Shown here piece after piece: positions 33,685-47,190 of a stretch of DNA of 64,000 nt. Every line of letters starts with the position of its first letter. Positions within the stretch are counted from its first letter, which is position 1. The position numbers and the translations under genes were made by a program. Source of the DNA: Kuschelorhynchus macadamiae (lineage: Eukaryota; Arthropoda; Insecta; Coleoptera; Curculionidae); assembly GCA_030620095.1 (NCBI GenBank), contig JAUTXW010001600.1:2934501-2998500 (forward strand), given 5' to 3'. The notes under the pieces are model-generated. The model did no database searches. It saw nothing but the letters and a program-made list of their open reading frames with translations, and had not been told where the DNA came from.

Positions 33685-36406
33685 CCGTTAAACGAGGTGT
33701 ATAGGGACTTCCAGGGGAATTGGGACAAAACTTTTTTTTTATACAATATACTTTTTAGTTTATTTATAAAAGTCATTCGAAACGCAACCACTTGTCAAGT
33801 TGACTCCTAAATATGTGTTTTAACTGTGACGCTACTGAATTCCCTGTCAAAAATCAAATTTGACATTTGACATCGGCTGAATTACGTCAGTTGGAAATCA
33901 GCTGTTTTCAAAGACCCGAGAGTGTTGGTGGTAACTGACAGAAAAAGTAAGTAAAATTATACCATATTGGAAATAATTAGACCTAAGACAGCCCTGTGCC
34001 GAAATAAAATGTAATTTTTACTTAAATTTCTAACATAAATTTTTGTTTATTTTTTTTAATGAATTGGGCACTTTTTAGGTTAGGTACTCCTAAAGGAAAG
34101 AAATTGTATCACCATTATGAGCCAGAAAAATGACTTATCGTAACGCAGAAAAGTTTCATGGTATCCCTAGGTCAGTTTTATGTCGACACAAGAAAGGAAA
34201 TATAAAGAAACAAGGAGGTCAGACGATTTTAAACAATGAAGAAGAGGATTTACTGATTAGAAATATAAATACATGTTCTGATTGGGGTTATCCAATCGAT
34301 AGTTATGACCTTAGATTGATCGTCAAAAATTATTTAGACAAATTGGGTAGAAATGTTGTTTGTTTTAAGGATAATCTTCCAGGGCCCGAATTTGTAACGA
34401 GTTTTTTAAAACGACATCGATCGCAACTTTCGAAAAGAATGTGCGAAAACATTAAAAGATCTAGGGCTCAGGTTTCACGTGACATATTAAATGAAATATT
34501 CACCAATCTCTCGATTGCCTTACGGGATGTGCCACCTTACAATACTATAAACTACGATGAGACAAATTTGTCAGATGATATTGGTAAAATATAATTTCTT
34601 TTGGTAATATTCACATAGGTAATGTCATCTTTTGTTTTTAGGACGTAAAAAAATAATAACTAGAAGCGCTTGCAAGCATCCAGAACGTATTATGAATACT
34701 ACAAAGTCAGCCACCTCAATAATGTTCGCAGTGTCAGGAAATGGACAAATTTTACCACCTTACGTGGTCTACAAGGCTCAGAATTTATATTCTGCATGGA
34801 CTGAAGGGGGACCACGTGACACTAGATATAATCGGACACCACCAGGGTGGTTTGATATGGACTGTTTTGAAGACTGGGCCAAAACAACTGCAATACTATA
34901 TTTTAGACAACTAGAAGGTAGGAAAATACTGATTGGAGACAACGTGGCGTCACACATTTCCTGTGACATAGTAATGGAATTGAAAAATCGCAACGAGGAT
35001 ATGGTATTTTTGCCGGCCAACGCCACTCACTTGACTCAGCCACTAGACGTCGCCTATTTTCGGCCTCTAAAAATTGCATGGCGTAATATTTTAGAAAAAT
35101 GGAAAAAAAGAGAAGGGCGTAGTGAAGCTAGCATCCCCAAAACGATATTTCCCCGTTTGTTAAAAGCATTATTAGAAAAAATATCGGAGCATACCGAAAC
35201 CAATATCATTTCTGGGTTTCGAAAGACAGGAATAATACCAATAAACAAAGAAGAAGTCTTAAAGTTATTGCCCAAAGAACAATTAGATGAAGATGAAAGA
35301 GAAGCATTGAATACTACAATGATCGATTTATTGAAAGAGATGAGATATTCAGAGAAACCAAGAAAACAAAATACAAGCAAATAAATATCAGTTGAACCTG
35401 GCAAAAGTGTTCAGTGTGATAGCTCCAGCGAAAGCGATCTCAGCTTACATGAGGATGTAATGCTTACTAATTATGCAGATAAAGATAATGTTTTAGCAGA
35501 AGAAGATTTTTATGATTCTCCCGAGCAAAGCGCCAATGAGATTAATGCTATATTAAGCGACGATAATAGTGAAGATCTTCGTCTAGCTAATTGGATGCGA
35601 AAAAAATCAAGTGAATCTCCAACCACTTCCCAAATCAAAGACTGCAGTGATAATTTACTATTTAATGAGACTGATAGCTTTAAGGCAAATTGTGATTTTA
35701 GCATAGACTACTGGGTTTTAGTTAAGTTCCCAGTAGAGAGAAAAACTGCCTGCATAAAAAACAGAGTTTATATAGGAAAAATTATTTCTATTTTAGATGA
35801 AAATTTGTTGTGATAAAGGCAAAACTGGTCCCGTTTACTATTATCCCAATACATCGGATGATGCAGAGTTTAATAAGAAACAGATCATCAAAAAATTACA
35901 ATTATTTAAAGAAGGACGTGGATTATACACATTCCAGAATGTGGATACCAACGACTTTCAATTACTTTAGGATTAAGCAGTTCAAGTATTATGAGAATGT
36001 TCCTTTTAGAGATTAGTTTTTATGTTTATAAATCTTTAAAGGAGTGTTTTTTAGTTTTCCTGTTGTATTTTTATCAAAGTTTAGCAAAATAAATATTTTT
36101 GTAAGATCATTAAATTTTTTAATAAAAAAAAAATATGTTATATTGAATTTTAGTGGTATCACACGATATATTTTTTTCTAAATGTTGTTCCTTTACACCT
36201 CAGCCGCATTTTCTAGGCGAAAACGGACAACGCAGTTTTTTTAAAAAACTATCATTTAACATTTTCTTTAAATGCCATTATTTGGGTATGAAAAGTACAC
36301 ACCATGTTTCGACTTTTGCCCCACAGAAACTAATATTAAAATAAAAAGTAAAGCCGCAACATCTTCATAAAGTTGGCGGACTGTCCTTATACACCACGTT
36401 TTACGG
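33685..36406 (+). mobile_element. Pogo-type transposon inserted in element A
   Basis: 2.72 kb with about 24-bp imperfect terminal inverted repeats (left GTGTATAGGGAC, right reverse complement GTGTATAAGGAC, both starting CCGT) and TA on each side (33683-33684 and 36407-36408). Removing it with one TA restores exon 1 of transposase A in frame, which fixes the boundaries to the base. Confidence 0.92.
34130..35975 (+). pseudogene. Pogo-type transposase with one intron (nearly intact)
   Basis: Exon 1 (34130-34583) contains the helix-turn-helix (TYRNAEKFHGIPRSVLCRHK), the CENP-B region and NYDETNLSDDIG with the first catalytic Asp. A 58-bp intron (34584-34641, GTAAAA ... TTTTTAG) rejoins as DDIGRKKIITRSACKHPER, the usual family sequence. 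Exon 2 has GDNVASHIS, second catalytic Asp, and LPANATHLTQPLDVAYF, third. A single TAA at 35382 interrupts the frame, which then stays open to 35813 through an acidic linker (Asp/Ser/Glu). A frame change follows before KTGPVYYYPNTSDD and a stop at about 35970. The 5' end is uncertain, because the first ATG used here lacks the residues that precede it in relatives. Confidence 0.88.
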
Positions 36407-36960
36407 TACTCTGTATAAAACATACCATCATATCATAATTTTCATACGCTACTATTATTCGAAGAAATTCATAAATGTCAATTAAATAAAAATACCAAAA
36501 GAACGTTTATAAACTGCTTTATAAACCAAAAGTCGATCCAAAAAATATTTGACATTTATTTTTGTTTGTTGTCACAAACAATAGCCATAGCCTACTATTA
36601 AATTATGCATTTAATTTCAGAAAATTGTCATTTATTTGCGTGTTTCCGAGAAAAAGTGCATTTTTGAAAAGATAAAAAAAGACAATTTTTATAGTCTATA
36701 AATATATAGGGTGTTTCCATTCAAAAAAATAAACTAGGGTCTGATAACTTTTTGACCTGACCCTGTATACTAATTCCGACGGCGGAATTGAGTTCTACGG
36801 GAAAAGTTATATAAGAAACAGTTTTCACATTTTCGATAAGTTATCTGATCATTGAGATAAGAGGGGTGCTTGAAAATGCGATATTTTCAATTTAGCCCTG
36901 TATCTTAAAAACTAAAAGGGGTCATCTTTAATTTTACGAAAAATTAGCACATTGTATATA

Positions 36961-38647
<1,687 letters not shown>

Positions 38648-38763
38648 GCAAAAAATTATCTTTAAATTTCTCAAAAAAACTTACTACGATAAGAACACCT
38701 TTTTACCTAAAACAGTGCCATGAGTTGCCTGGCAAACCACTAACTTGCTACCTATACATATAC

Positions 38764-38926
<163 letters not shown>

Positions 38927-39215
38927 CAACATTTATTTTTCGAGGTATGTAACCTTCTTTTATTAATTTTGTAATAAGTATTAGTCAATAGTATACAATT
39001 TTAAATCAGTTTTAGAAAAATTGTAAATGTCATTTTATAATTAGACCACTAAATGTTTTTTAATTTAATTATAGATAGGTAAGGAAAGCCATATAGGTAT
39101 ACCAAAAAAAAAAAAAAGGAATTAGCAATTTTTGAAAAAGCCTACTATGATAGGCGAAACGTCAAGTTAATACCATTGTTTGATTTTGCAAATAAACCTA
39201 TACCCAAGAAAGAAG

Positions 39216-40260
<1,045 letters not shown>

Positions 40261-40329
40261 CACAAAAATCAAATGTTACATAAAATTGAACTCGTGATCT
40301 TAACACAGGGTCACGGTTCAGTGAGCACA

Positions 40330-40490
40330 ACTCGTCTATAAAAGCCCGCCTAAATCTTTCATTCAGTGTTCAAATGTCGCGGAGTAAAGCTCCCTGAAGA
40401 TGCCTCGTGCAATCGAAGTCAAAACGTCGGATATAAATTCCAATTTGACACGGTCTAATCCCAAGAACCATGATTTCCTAATATCATATA
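40330..40490 (+). promoter_or_regulatory. TATA-plus-initiator core promoter followed by repeat R2
   Basis: TATAAAAG at 40337-40344 and the arthropod-type initiator TCAGTG at 40363-40368 are separated by 28 nt (first T to the A), the normal core-promoter distance. It is followed by CCTGAAGATGCCTCGTG, CAAAACGTCGG and TTGACACGGTCTAATCCCA, the sequence shared in inverted order with 5400-5530. Because both copies keep the same layout, I read it as the promoter end of a retroelement and not of a host gene. No coding part is attached. Confidence 0.5.
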
Positions 40491-40554
40491 CCTATTTGTT
40501 ATTAATTAAATTATAAAAAAGCTGATATAACAAGTATTCGAAAAAATATATATA

Positions 40555-42472
40555 CAGGGTGACAATTTAAAAACTTGAAATGGCCATATCTTAGGAAAGA
40601 AAAACTTAATCAAAAAACGCTCAAAACACTTTCTATAAAATGAAGAGTGAACAAATAAAAGCGTGTTATTCGACCCTTATCTGTAGCCCCTTGGGCATGG
40701 TGAGATACACCCCTAAAATCTTAAATAGAAGGGGGTCGAGTGATACATCATCTTAAAGCTCTTGAAAAATGCTTTCTAATGGTACCTAGAAAGCTGTTTT
40801 TCGTGAAATTCTTCTGTGTTTATTAAAGGAAACAATAAATTAAAACACAATTGTGAAATTTTTTATAATTATTTAATTAAATGTTCAAAATGGTTCCCGT
40901 TGTTTTGAAGACAATAATAAAGCCTTTGTTCAAATTCTTCGAGTACATTTGCAAATGTTTCTCTGGATATAGCACGGCATTCCTGAACTATCCTGTCCTT
41001 GAGTTGCGTCCTCAGGTTGCGTTTTAAACACAACAGATTTAACGTGACCCCACAAAAAAAAGTCAAGAGGTGTTAGGTCCGGGGATCTAGGTGGCCATTC
41101 AACAGGACCTCTTCTTTCGATCCACTGGTTGGGATAATTATCATCCAACCATTGCCTGACGGGAACTACATAATGAGGAGGTGCCCATCCTGTTAAAAAT
41201 GTAGTAAGCGTTTTTCTAATGCTAAATTTCCTTGTATGTCCCTCTGATTTTCTAATTTCCGCACTATTAGTGGTTCTATAGACCTCTGTAGCATTTCAGC
41301 ATACATGTCGCCATTTAAATACTCTTCTATAAATATTGGGCCGATAATTACGTCTCCCAATATATCAGCCCAAACATTAAATTTCTGGGGGTACTGGGTA
41401 TGCCCTTCTCTAAATACGTGTGGGTTTTCGTCATTCCAGTAACGATAGTTTTGCTTATTAACATGTCCATTCAAATAAAAGGTACATTCATCACTGAAAC
41501 AAATATTTTTAACTAGTCGAGGTTCTGCCGTAATTCTATCTGCCATTATTTCACAAAACTCTATTCTTCTATCCGGGTCGTCGTCACCAAGTTCATGCAG
41601 TATGCGCAGTTTATAGGGATGAAACATGAAATTTAAGTACCTTTCTTATTGTTTCACGAGATAAGCCAGTTGCTACAGCTGCTTGACGAGTTGATAAAGT
41701 TGAATTAATTGCAAATTGCCCCAGAACTTCAATTTGCGCTGCTTCGTCAACTAGTCTCGGTTGATTTCTCTTTTTATTCGCGACAGAGCCAGTTTCTTCA
41801 AATTTGGCTACTAGTTGGCGAACATACTCCGGACTTACATTTTGACCTGGATGACTTTCATTAAATCTTTGGGCTGTCCTTAAGAAACATTGAGCCTGAG
41901 AACCATAAATGAAAATCATTTCTACACGTTCAGCTGTGTTGTACACCATTATTTAAAATAAGTACTGCTTTTCGTTTAAACTGAACCAAAAGTCAACTGT
42001 TAAAATATCAATACTAATAGTACAAGTTACTTTTAAAGTAAATATTGTGATAATAAAATGCGAATATTCATAAACAAATAAAATACCAGGCTTAAAATGT
42101 TTAGAATTCTTAAGAGACATGCCAGGATATCGGTACCAATCATTTTGAACATTTACTTAAATAAAAATAAAAATGTTCGAAACTGTGTTTTTATTTATTG
42201 TTTTCTTTAATAAATACAGAAGAATTTTGGCTTTCTATGGTACCATTGGAAATCATTTTTCAAGAGCTTTAAGATGATGTATCACTCGACCCCCCTTTCT
42301 ATTTAAGATTTTAGGGGTGTATCTCACCCTGCCCAAGGGGTTACCGATAAGGGTCGAATAATACGCTTTTATTTGTTCCCTCTTCATTTTATAGGAAGTG
42401 TTTTGAGCGTTTTTTGATTAAGTTTTTCCTTTCTAAGATATGGCCATTTCAAGTTTTTGAATTGTCACCCTG
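40555..42472 (-). mobile_element. Mariner-like element D (DD41D)
   Basis: 1,918 bp with inverted repeats of about 285 bp, starting CAGGGTGACAATT and well conserved between arms (shared AAGATGATGTATCACTCGAC and GATAAGGGTCGAATAA-type blocks). TA on both sides (40553-40554, 42473-42474). It lies in intron 2 of the transporter. Confidence 0.95.
40869..41949 (-). pseudogene. Mariner-like transposase D (DD41D)
   Basis: Reads MVYNTAERVEMIFIYGSQ at the start, two helix-turn-helix regions (SPEYVRQLVAKFEETGSV; STRQAAVATGLSRETIRKV), then after a frame change FSDECTFYLNGHVNKQN (first catalytic Asp), a one-base deletion within the QDGAPPH motif, WPPRSPDLTPLDFFLWG with the third Asp, and the C-terminus CLQNNGNHFEHLIK at 40869. 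Correcting only the frame by eye gives 41 residues between the second and third Asp. Three to four frame breaks; inactive. No intron. Confidence 0.9.
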
Positions 42473-42945
42473 TACATGTGTTTAATATTTACTTCTAATT
42501 TACAAAAGGTAAACTAGAAAATATAATTGTAACGGTATTTTTTTCACTTTATTCAATAAGGCTGTCCATCAATGCATGGCCTTGACATAGCTAACCGTAA
42601 GTGAAGATCATACTGTGAAACTTTTCGCAACCTGGGAAAAAGTATCATCATGTAGATGTTTCTAAAATATGTGATAACAGTTTCGTGGATATTACACAGA
42701 ATATACCATATTTATCTATCTCTCTATGTATGAAATTGATGAAAAAAAAAGCTGACAAAATAATTAAAACTTTAACACCCTGTTTTAATCCTAGATTTGA
42801 CCAAAAAAGTACATCCTGAATTTTTAACCATCAATTAAAAACACCCTGTATAAAATCTTCAAGTCGACTTTGCCGCTTACAAAGGGTGCCAGAGAAGCCT
42901 CGTTTGGTTAATCTCACCCTAAGAAATAATTTGTTAAATTTTTAG
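42473..42945. other. End of intron 2, no gene
   Basis: Contains an isolated AACACCCTGTATAAAA, a mariner-tip-like fragment, at about 42838. It ends in the acceptor AAATTTTTAG of exon 3. Confidence 0.6.
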
Positions 42946-43121
42946 ATGGGCTCCCCCAAACGAAAGAGGAGTTTTTTTCACATCTCATGTTGGTAGTGGA
43001 TTCGCATTCTCCATCTGTAAATTATTGATTAGACATATATCACTGACTATTGGATGGCCCGGGGCGTTCTACGTTTTAACGGCAGCTACACTTGTGTTCA
43101 CTGTCATCTTATGGTTTTTAG
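42946..43121 (+). CDS. SLC17-like MFS transporter, exon 3
   Basis: Acceptor TTTTTAG, donor TTAG/GTGCGT. Enters in phase 2, completing Arg from exon 2, and leaves in phase 1. It begins WAPPNERGVFFTSHVGSGFA, the most diagnostic SLC17 motif (Trp-Ala-Pro-Pro-x-Glu-Arg after helix 4), followed by helix 5 (SICKLLI) and GWPGAFYVLTAATLVFTVIL, the Gly-Trp-Pro-x-x-Phe-Tyr motif at helix 6. Fully open. It lies between mariner-like D and the H/B nest. Confidence 0.93.
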
Positions 43122-43681
43122 GTGCGTATTTCTATATTATTATTACCTAAAGCTATAATTTTAAATTATAATTATTTGTAACAAACCACCACTCCACACA
43201 TAATGCGTGTGAAATTTTCCTTTTGATTCGTGGCATCTACACAACAATATTTTGGTATTCCGGACCCTAGGTCAGTACCAGTGCTACATGAAAGTCTTCA
43301 TGGTGGGGATCAATTATAGTCTGTTTAAGAAATGTATAAAGTAATAAAATGGGGAATTGCGTCAAGTTTGACTGAATTTGGTGGTGGGTCACCCAAATCC
43401 ATAGGCGAAAGAAAGCTTTGTTTATAGAAATAATAATAAAGATACTTTTAACTCCTTGTTCTTTTGCCCTGACCTTTTGCATTCCTGATGAGGTTTATAG
43501 ATTACATTTCTTACTCAATTCGTACATAATAGGCTAGTACTTAATGAAGGCACGTAATAAAACAACCATTATAAATCCTTCTTAATTGTGTTTTAAACAT
43601 GTTAGTATTTGCTGTTACACCATAATGTTAACAATATTATTAGAATATTAATAAATTGGCGATATTCACTCCAACGAAAAG
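43122..43681. other. Start of intron 3; carries the left half of an inverted pair
   Basis: 43312-43348 (ATTATAGTCTGTTTAAGAAA and onward) is an inverted match of 49391-49429. No gene. Confidence 0.55.
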
Positions 43682-43774
43682 ATGTTCTGTAATTCTCCAC
43701 TATCAGTGAGCGAAAAAGTTTTTATTTTAAACGTACACAATTACAGAAAACACGATTACCCTAGTTTAACTGTA
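43682..43774 (+). pseudogene. Tc1/mariner-type transposase H, N-terminal part
   Basis: ATG opens MFCNSPLSVSEKVFILNVHN and continues to DYPSLTV, interrupted by element B exactly at a TA. Resumes in the same frame at 45638. The N-terminus should be the first helix-turn-helix of the protein. Confidence 0.75.
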
Positions 43775-44058
43775 CAGGGTTTCCAATTTTGGTTGTAAAT
43801 GCAAGGTATCTCCGTTATTTGAAAATATTTAGGGTTGTCAAACTCAAGCTGCCGTAATCAGATTTTACAGGGGCCAATTGAAAAAATTGCATTTTGGGAC
43901 ACCCCTCGTATCTCGGTTATTTTTTAACGTATCGAAAAGGTAAAAACTGGCTCCTATAGAGCTTTTTACGCAGAATCCAGTGGCGTTGACAGATCTTTAC
44001 TCGGGGCCGTCGGTTTTGATACATGTTTAAGTTACGTTTTTTCAAAAGGGACACCCTG
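43775..44058. repeat. TA-type terminal unit of element B
   Basis: 284 bp beginning CAGGGTTTCC and ending GGGACACCCTG followed by TA, so the terminal repeat is bracketed by its own inverted tips. See also 31177-31469 and 62098-62421. Confidence 0.65.
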
Positions 44059-44233
44059 TATATTTTTACGTAGTCCCATTCGTCTTATTATGAGCTTTTC
44101 AAAAATATATAGTTATCTATACTTATTTTAAAAATAAGGCTACAGTTTAAGTTTTTAAGAATATATTAAGTATATCTATTTTTCGTAATTAGCCATGTTC
44201 AAAAGAACTGCTCAAACTGATTTCCATTTTCTC

Positions 44234-45293
44234 TTAGACATCTCTCACACACTCTTGCAATTTTACCAGTGCATTTGAAATGACTACACGTGCTTGTATT
44301 TGCAAAAATGCCTGCTCAGTGGTGTTACGCAGGTCTTGAACTGTGTTATGTCGGGTACGAAAAATTAAATTTTTTAGGTGACCCCATAAAAAGAAGTCCA
44401 ATATGGACAGGTCAGACGACCTAGGAGGCCATCGGACAGGTCCGTGAGTTCCAATCCAGCGTTCGGGGAAGTTCTCTTCTAAATACCGCCTCACAATTTG
44501 GGAGTTATGTGCTGGAGCTCCGTCTTGTTGTAAATATATTTGATTCACATGTGCTAAAGGGACATCTTCTATGATTTGTGGCAATATATTTTGCAATATT
44601 TCAAAGTAGCGATTAGCAGTGAGACCTCCTTCAAAAATATGAAATTTTATTTTGGTTCCTAGTACGAAACAAGCGACATTAAAGCCAAATTTTCCTTGTT
44701 GGTCGCGTGGAAATATCAAATGTTGATTTTCAGGTGACCAGTGTCTCATATTGTGCCTATTAAATATTCCAGCACTACTTATATACGAATCGTCGGACCA
44801 TATAACCGCCCTTCGAAAATTTTGGTTAGTATCAATTTTTTGGAAATACCACTGGCAAAAATCAATACGTCGTTCTGCATCTCCAGGATGTAGATTTTGC
44901 ACAACTCTGACTTTATAAGGTTTATACTTATGTTCATTCTCTATTTTTCTACAGGACGTTACAGGCGTTACATTTACACTTGCTAAGACGTTAATTTCAT
45001 CAGCCTCACGATTCTCTTTGTTATATTTCTTTGATCTAGGCTTTTTGAAAGAGCCAAAATTTATTAAATTCAATTTCAGCCTATAGAATATTAATTTATT
45101 TGGCTGCCTCCTTTCCGGATATCTATATAATAAAAGTTTAAGTTTTAAAAAAGATTGCAATAATAATTATGAAAATAAAACATTACCTAATGAAATAAAG
45201 CTCAGAAGCAGCCTTTATATTTTCATGACTCTCTATGAAACAGGTCAGCATATCATATTGCTCAAAGTTTTCAAATAATTGATTTGCAGCCAT
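44234..45293 (-). pseudogene. Mariner-like transposase B (DD41D), spliced, nearly complete
   Basis: Exon 1 is 45293-45187 (107 nt; MAANQLFENFEQYDML to SELYFI); intron 45123-45186 (64 bp, GTAATG ... ATATAG); exon 2 45122-44234 begins RYPERRQPNKLIFYRLKLN. There is no stop in the main frame. Catalytic sites: WSDDSYISSAG, QQDGAPAH and RWPPRSSDLSILDFFLWG, with 41 residues between the last two Asp. Two lesions: an in-frame loss of about 14 residues where element F has IGIPKTKIQEILKK (recognition helix of the second helix-turn-helix), and a one-base shift near 44245, so that the usual end (CLRENGNQFEQFF) is read out of frame. Probably inactive in DNA binding though catalytically complete. Confidence 0.93.
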
Positions 45294-45637
45294 TTGTTAA
45301 AAAGTAGTATTAGTATTAACATCAAAACTTCATTTACTTCATGATAAAGCAGTGACAAAGCCATTTTTGACAATCAGTCCAGATTCTACGCAAAAAACTC
45401 TATAAGAGCCAGTTTACCTTTTCGATACGTTAAAAGATAACCGAGATATGAGGGATGTCCCAAAATGCAACTTTTTCAATTTGGCCCTGTATCTCCGAAA
45501 CGAGGCGGGCTATGGAAAATCTGATTACGGCAGTTTGAGTTTGACAAAAAAGTGGCACGGTGTCGCGAAAACCTCAACCCTAAATATTTGCAAATAACGG
45601 AGATACCTTGCATTTACAACCAAAATTGGACACCCTG

Positions 45638-46553
45638 TACAACAAATTATTGAACGGTGTTCCCGAATGACTGGATTTGAAGAGTCCACCTTTTCTCAAT
45701 TATTGGGGGAGAGAAAGGTAGTAGGTCAAGGGGAACCTCCCGAGAAAATTCCAGGAAGACCAGCAAAAGACCTCGATGAAGACACCAAATGTGCAATTAC
45801 AAGAAAAGTTCACTTCTTTTATTTTAAACAAGAAATACCCACTCTAGATAAAATTTTGATGGAGCTTGGTCAAGATGACAGTATTCCTTTGATAACTAGA
45901 AAACTAAAATATGGATTTTACCTGGGAAAAACATAACCGAAAAGTATTTTACTGGAAAGCGATGAAATGTTTGCTGGCGAGGAAAATACTTAAGAAGTAT
46001 AAAGCAGTACCGCAGAGAGCAAAAGAATTTTTTTATCTTGATAAGACGTGGATCAGTGAAGGTCATATAGTACAAAAATGTAGTAAGACGAAAATATATC
46101 CAGTGCCTGCTGAGCTTTCATCGAAGCCCTGTCAACGGGTATTAAAGTGCCTTCGAGAAAAGAGAAGGGACTAATAATTGCAGACATTGGAAGGGAAGAG
46201 GGATTTTTAAAAGATGGTTTGCTAGCTTTTCAGTCATGCTGGACGGGAGATTACCATGAGGAAATGAATTCGGATTTTTTCAAAGACTATGTTGATGAAA
46301 TGATAAAATGTCTTTCGGCTGATTCGGTAGTTGTTATACATAACGCAAGCTATCATTCACGGAGTATAGAGAAGACACCAACTTCATCTTGAAGAAAATA
46401 AGAAATTATCGGCTAACTATCAAAGGTATTGAGTTTGAACCCAATTTGATAAAGAATTACTAGCCATAACAAATTTATAAAAAAATCGTTTTATGAAATA
46501 TGACATATCATTGCGAACTAAATCCTATAGAACTGAACGTGAAGGATTTGTAG
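45638..46553 (+). pseudogene. Tc1/mariner-type transposase H, C-terminal part
   Basis: Continues QQIIERCSRMTGFEEST, then LLARKILKKYKAVPQRAKEF, FFYLDKTWISEGHIV (the usual Asp-Glu is Asp-Lys), LIIADIGREEGF, GDYHEEMNSDFFKDYVDEM and VVVIHNASYHSRS, where the second catalytic Asp of the usual MDNASYHS is His. It ends near CELNPIELNVKDL at 46553, with the third catalytic Glu. At least three frame changes. Related in layout to element G but a different subfamily (GDYHEEMN against GDYHDNMN). Confidence 0.85.
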
Positions 46554-47190
46554 GAAGGCAAAACATGACACTTAAAATGAAAGATTATAAAGTCAAGAGG
46601 TGATGATATTCCTCAGATGAAGATGAATATAACCTATTATAATTAAATTGTTGTATAATAATATATAAAAATAATTATTTTATCTATTTATATTATACGC
46701 ATATATAATATTTATTTTATTAAATTTAAATTATTTCTATAAATATTCAGCTGCACGCCTTTGGCGTACCATTTTCAGTGTTTATGAACGGACAACAGTA
46801 GGCAAAATGCATAAATTGACTCAAAACCGGGTGGTACTACCTGTACTTGATGAAAAGCAAGAATTTTGCAGTGAGATCAATATCTAACCACAAGAATAAG
46901 TTTATTACTTATTCTTGTGGCCTATCTGTGGAAGTGGCATAAATTACACAGGCCAACACACATTTTGGTGCCTGCGATTTTTTAACTGTTCCTGGGTAAT
47001 TTTTGGATGCAGAATGTAAAAAAGTTCTCAGATTTTGTCTATCAGATCTAGTTTAAAAAAAAATCAAGTATATATTTTACGTTATAACTTTTATAATATA
47101 TAATATTACTATTGCCAGTTAAAAAAAAACAAAGACACACGGATTTAATTATTTATTGCAAAAACTTAAGTTACATAATTACATTAGTCA
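46554..47190. other. No gene; contains one perfect hairpin
   Basis: AT-rich; see the hairpin at 46888-46920. Confidence 0.6.
46888..46920. repeat. Perfect 13-bp inverted repeat with 7-nt loop
   Basis: CCACAAGAATAAG, loop TTTATTA, CTTATTCTTGTGG. It lies 270 bp past the minus-strand stop of the unnamed protein at 47191. It could be a transposon structural element or a chance survivor; there is no U-tract, and a rho-independent terminator is not relevant in a eukaryote. Confidence 0.7.

Larger units (their letters stand above)
31790..36470 (-). pseudogene. Mariner-like transposase A (DD41D), split by a pogo element
   Basis: Exon 1 is recovered across the pogo: YENYDMMVCFIQS (36407-36450) joins NENSEEASELYFQ (33684-33653), followed by donor GTAAGT. 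Exon 2 lacks its first residues, then reads FARLKANLVEHGSF and CRKVEKEIGVPKAHGQ (33582-33325). The first catalytic site is WSDE, followed at once by a stop (about 32350). The second is EQDGAPSH and the third RWPPRSPDLSILD, with 41 residues between the two Asp. The C-terminus reads CIREHGRQFKHH near 31800. Several frameshifts. In active relatives the enzyme cuts and rejoins at TA dinucleotides. Confidence 0.88.
31177..36956 (-). mobile_element. Mariner-like element A (DD41D), with nested pogo and MITE
   Basis: The arms 31230-31620 and 36540-36956 are inverted copies over about 400 bp (shared GTGCTAATTTTTCGT, AACTGTTTCTTATATAACTT and TTAAATGCATAATTTGATAG-type blocks). The left end begins CAGGATGTCCC; the matching last 50-60 bp of the right arm are missing, and element C starts there instead. 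Subtracting the pogo (33685-36406) and the small palindrome (32775-33068) leaves about 2.8 kb. The transposase is on the minus strand. It lies in intron 2 of the transporter. Confidence 0.85.
43775..45637 (-). mobile_element. Mariner-like element B (DD41D) inserted in element H
   Basis: 1,863 bp with inverted repeats of about 255 bp (left CAGGGTTTCCAATTTTGG, right reverse complement CAGGGTGTCCAATTTTGG). TA on both sides (43773-43774, 45638-45639). Removing it with one TA joins LTV to QQIIERCSRM in a single frame of element H, which confirms the ends to the base. Confidence 0.96.
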
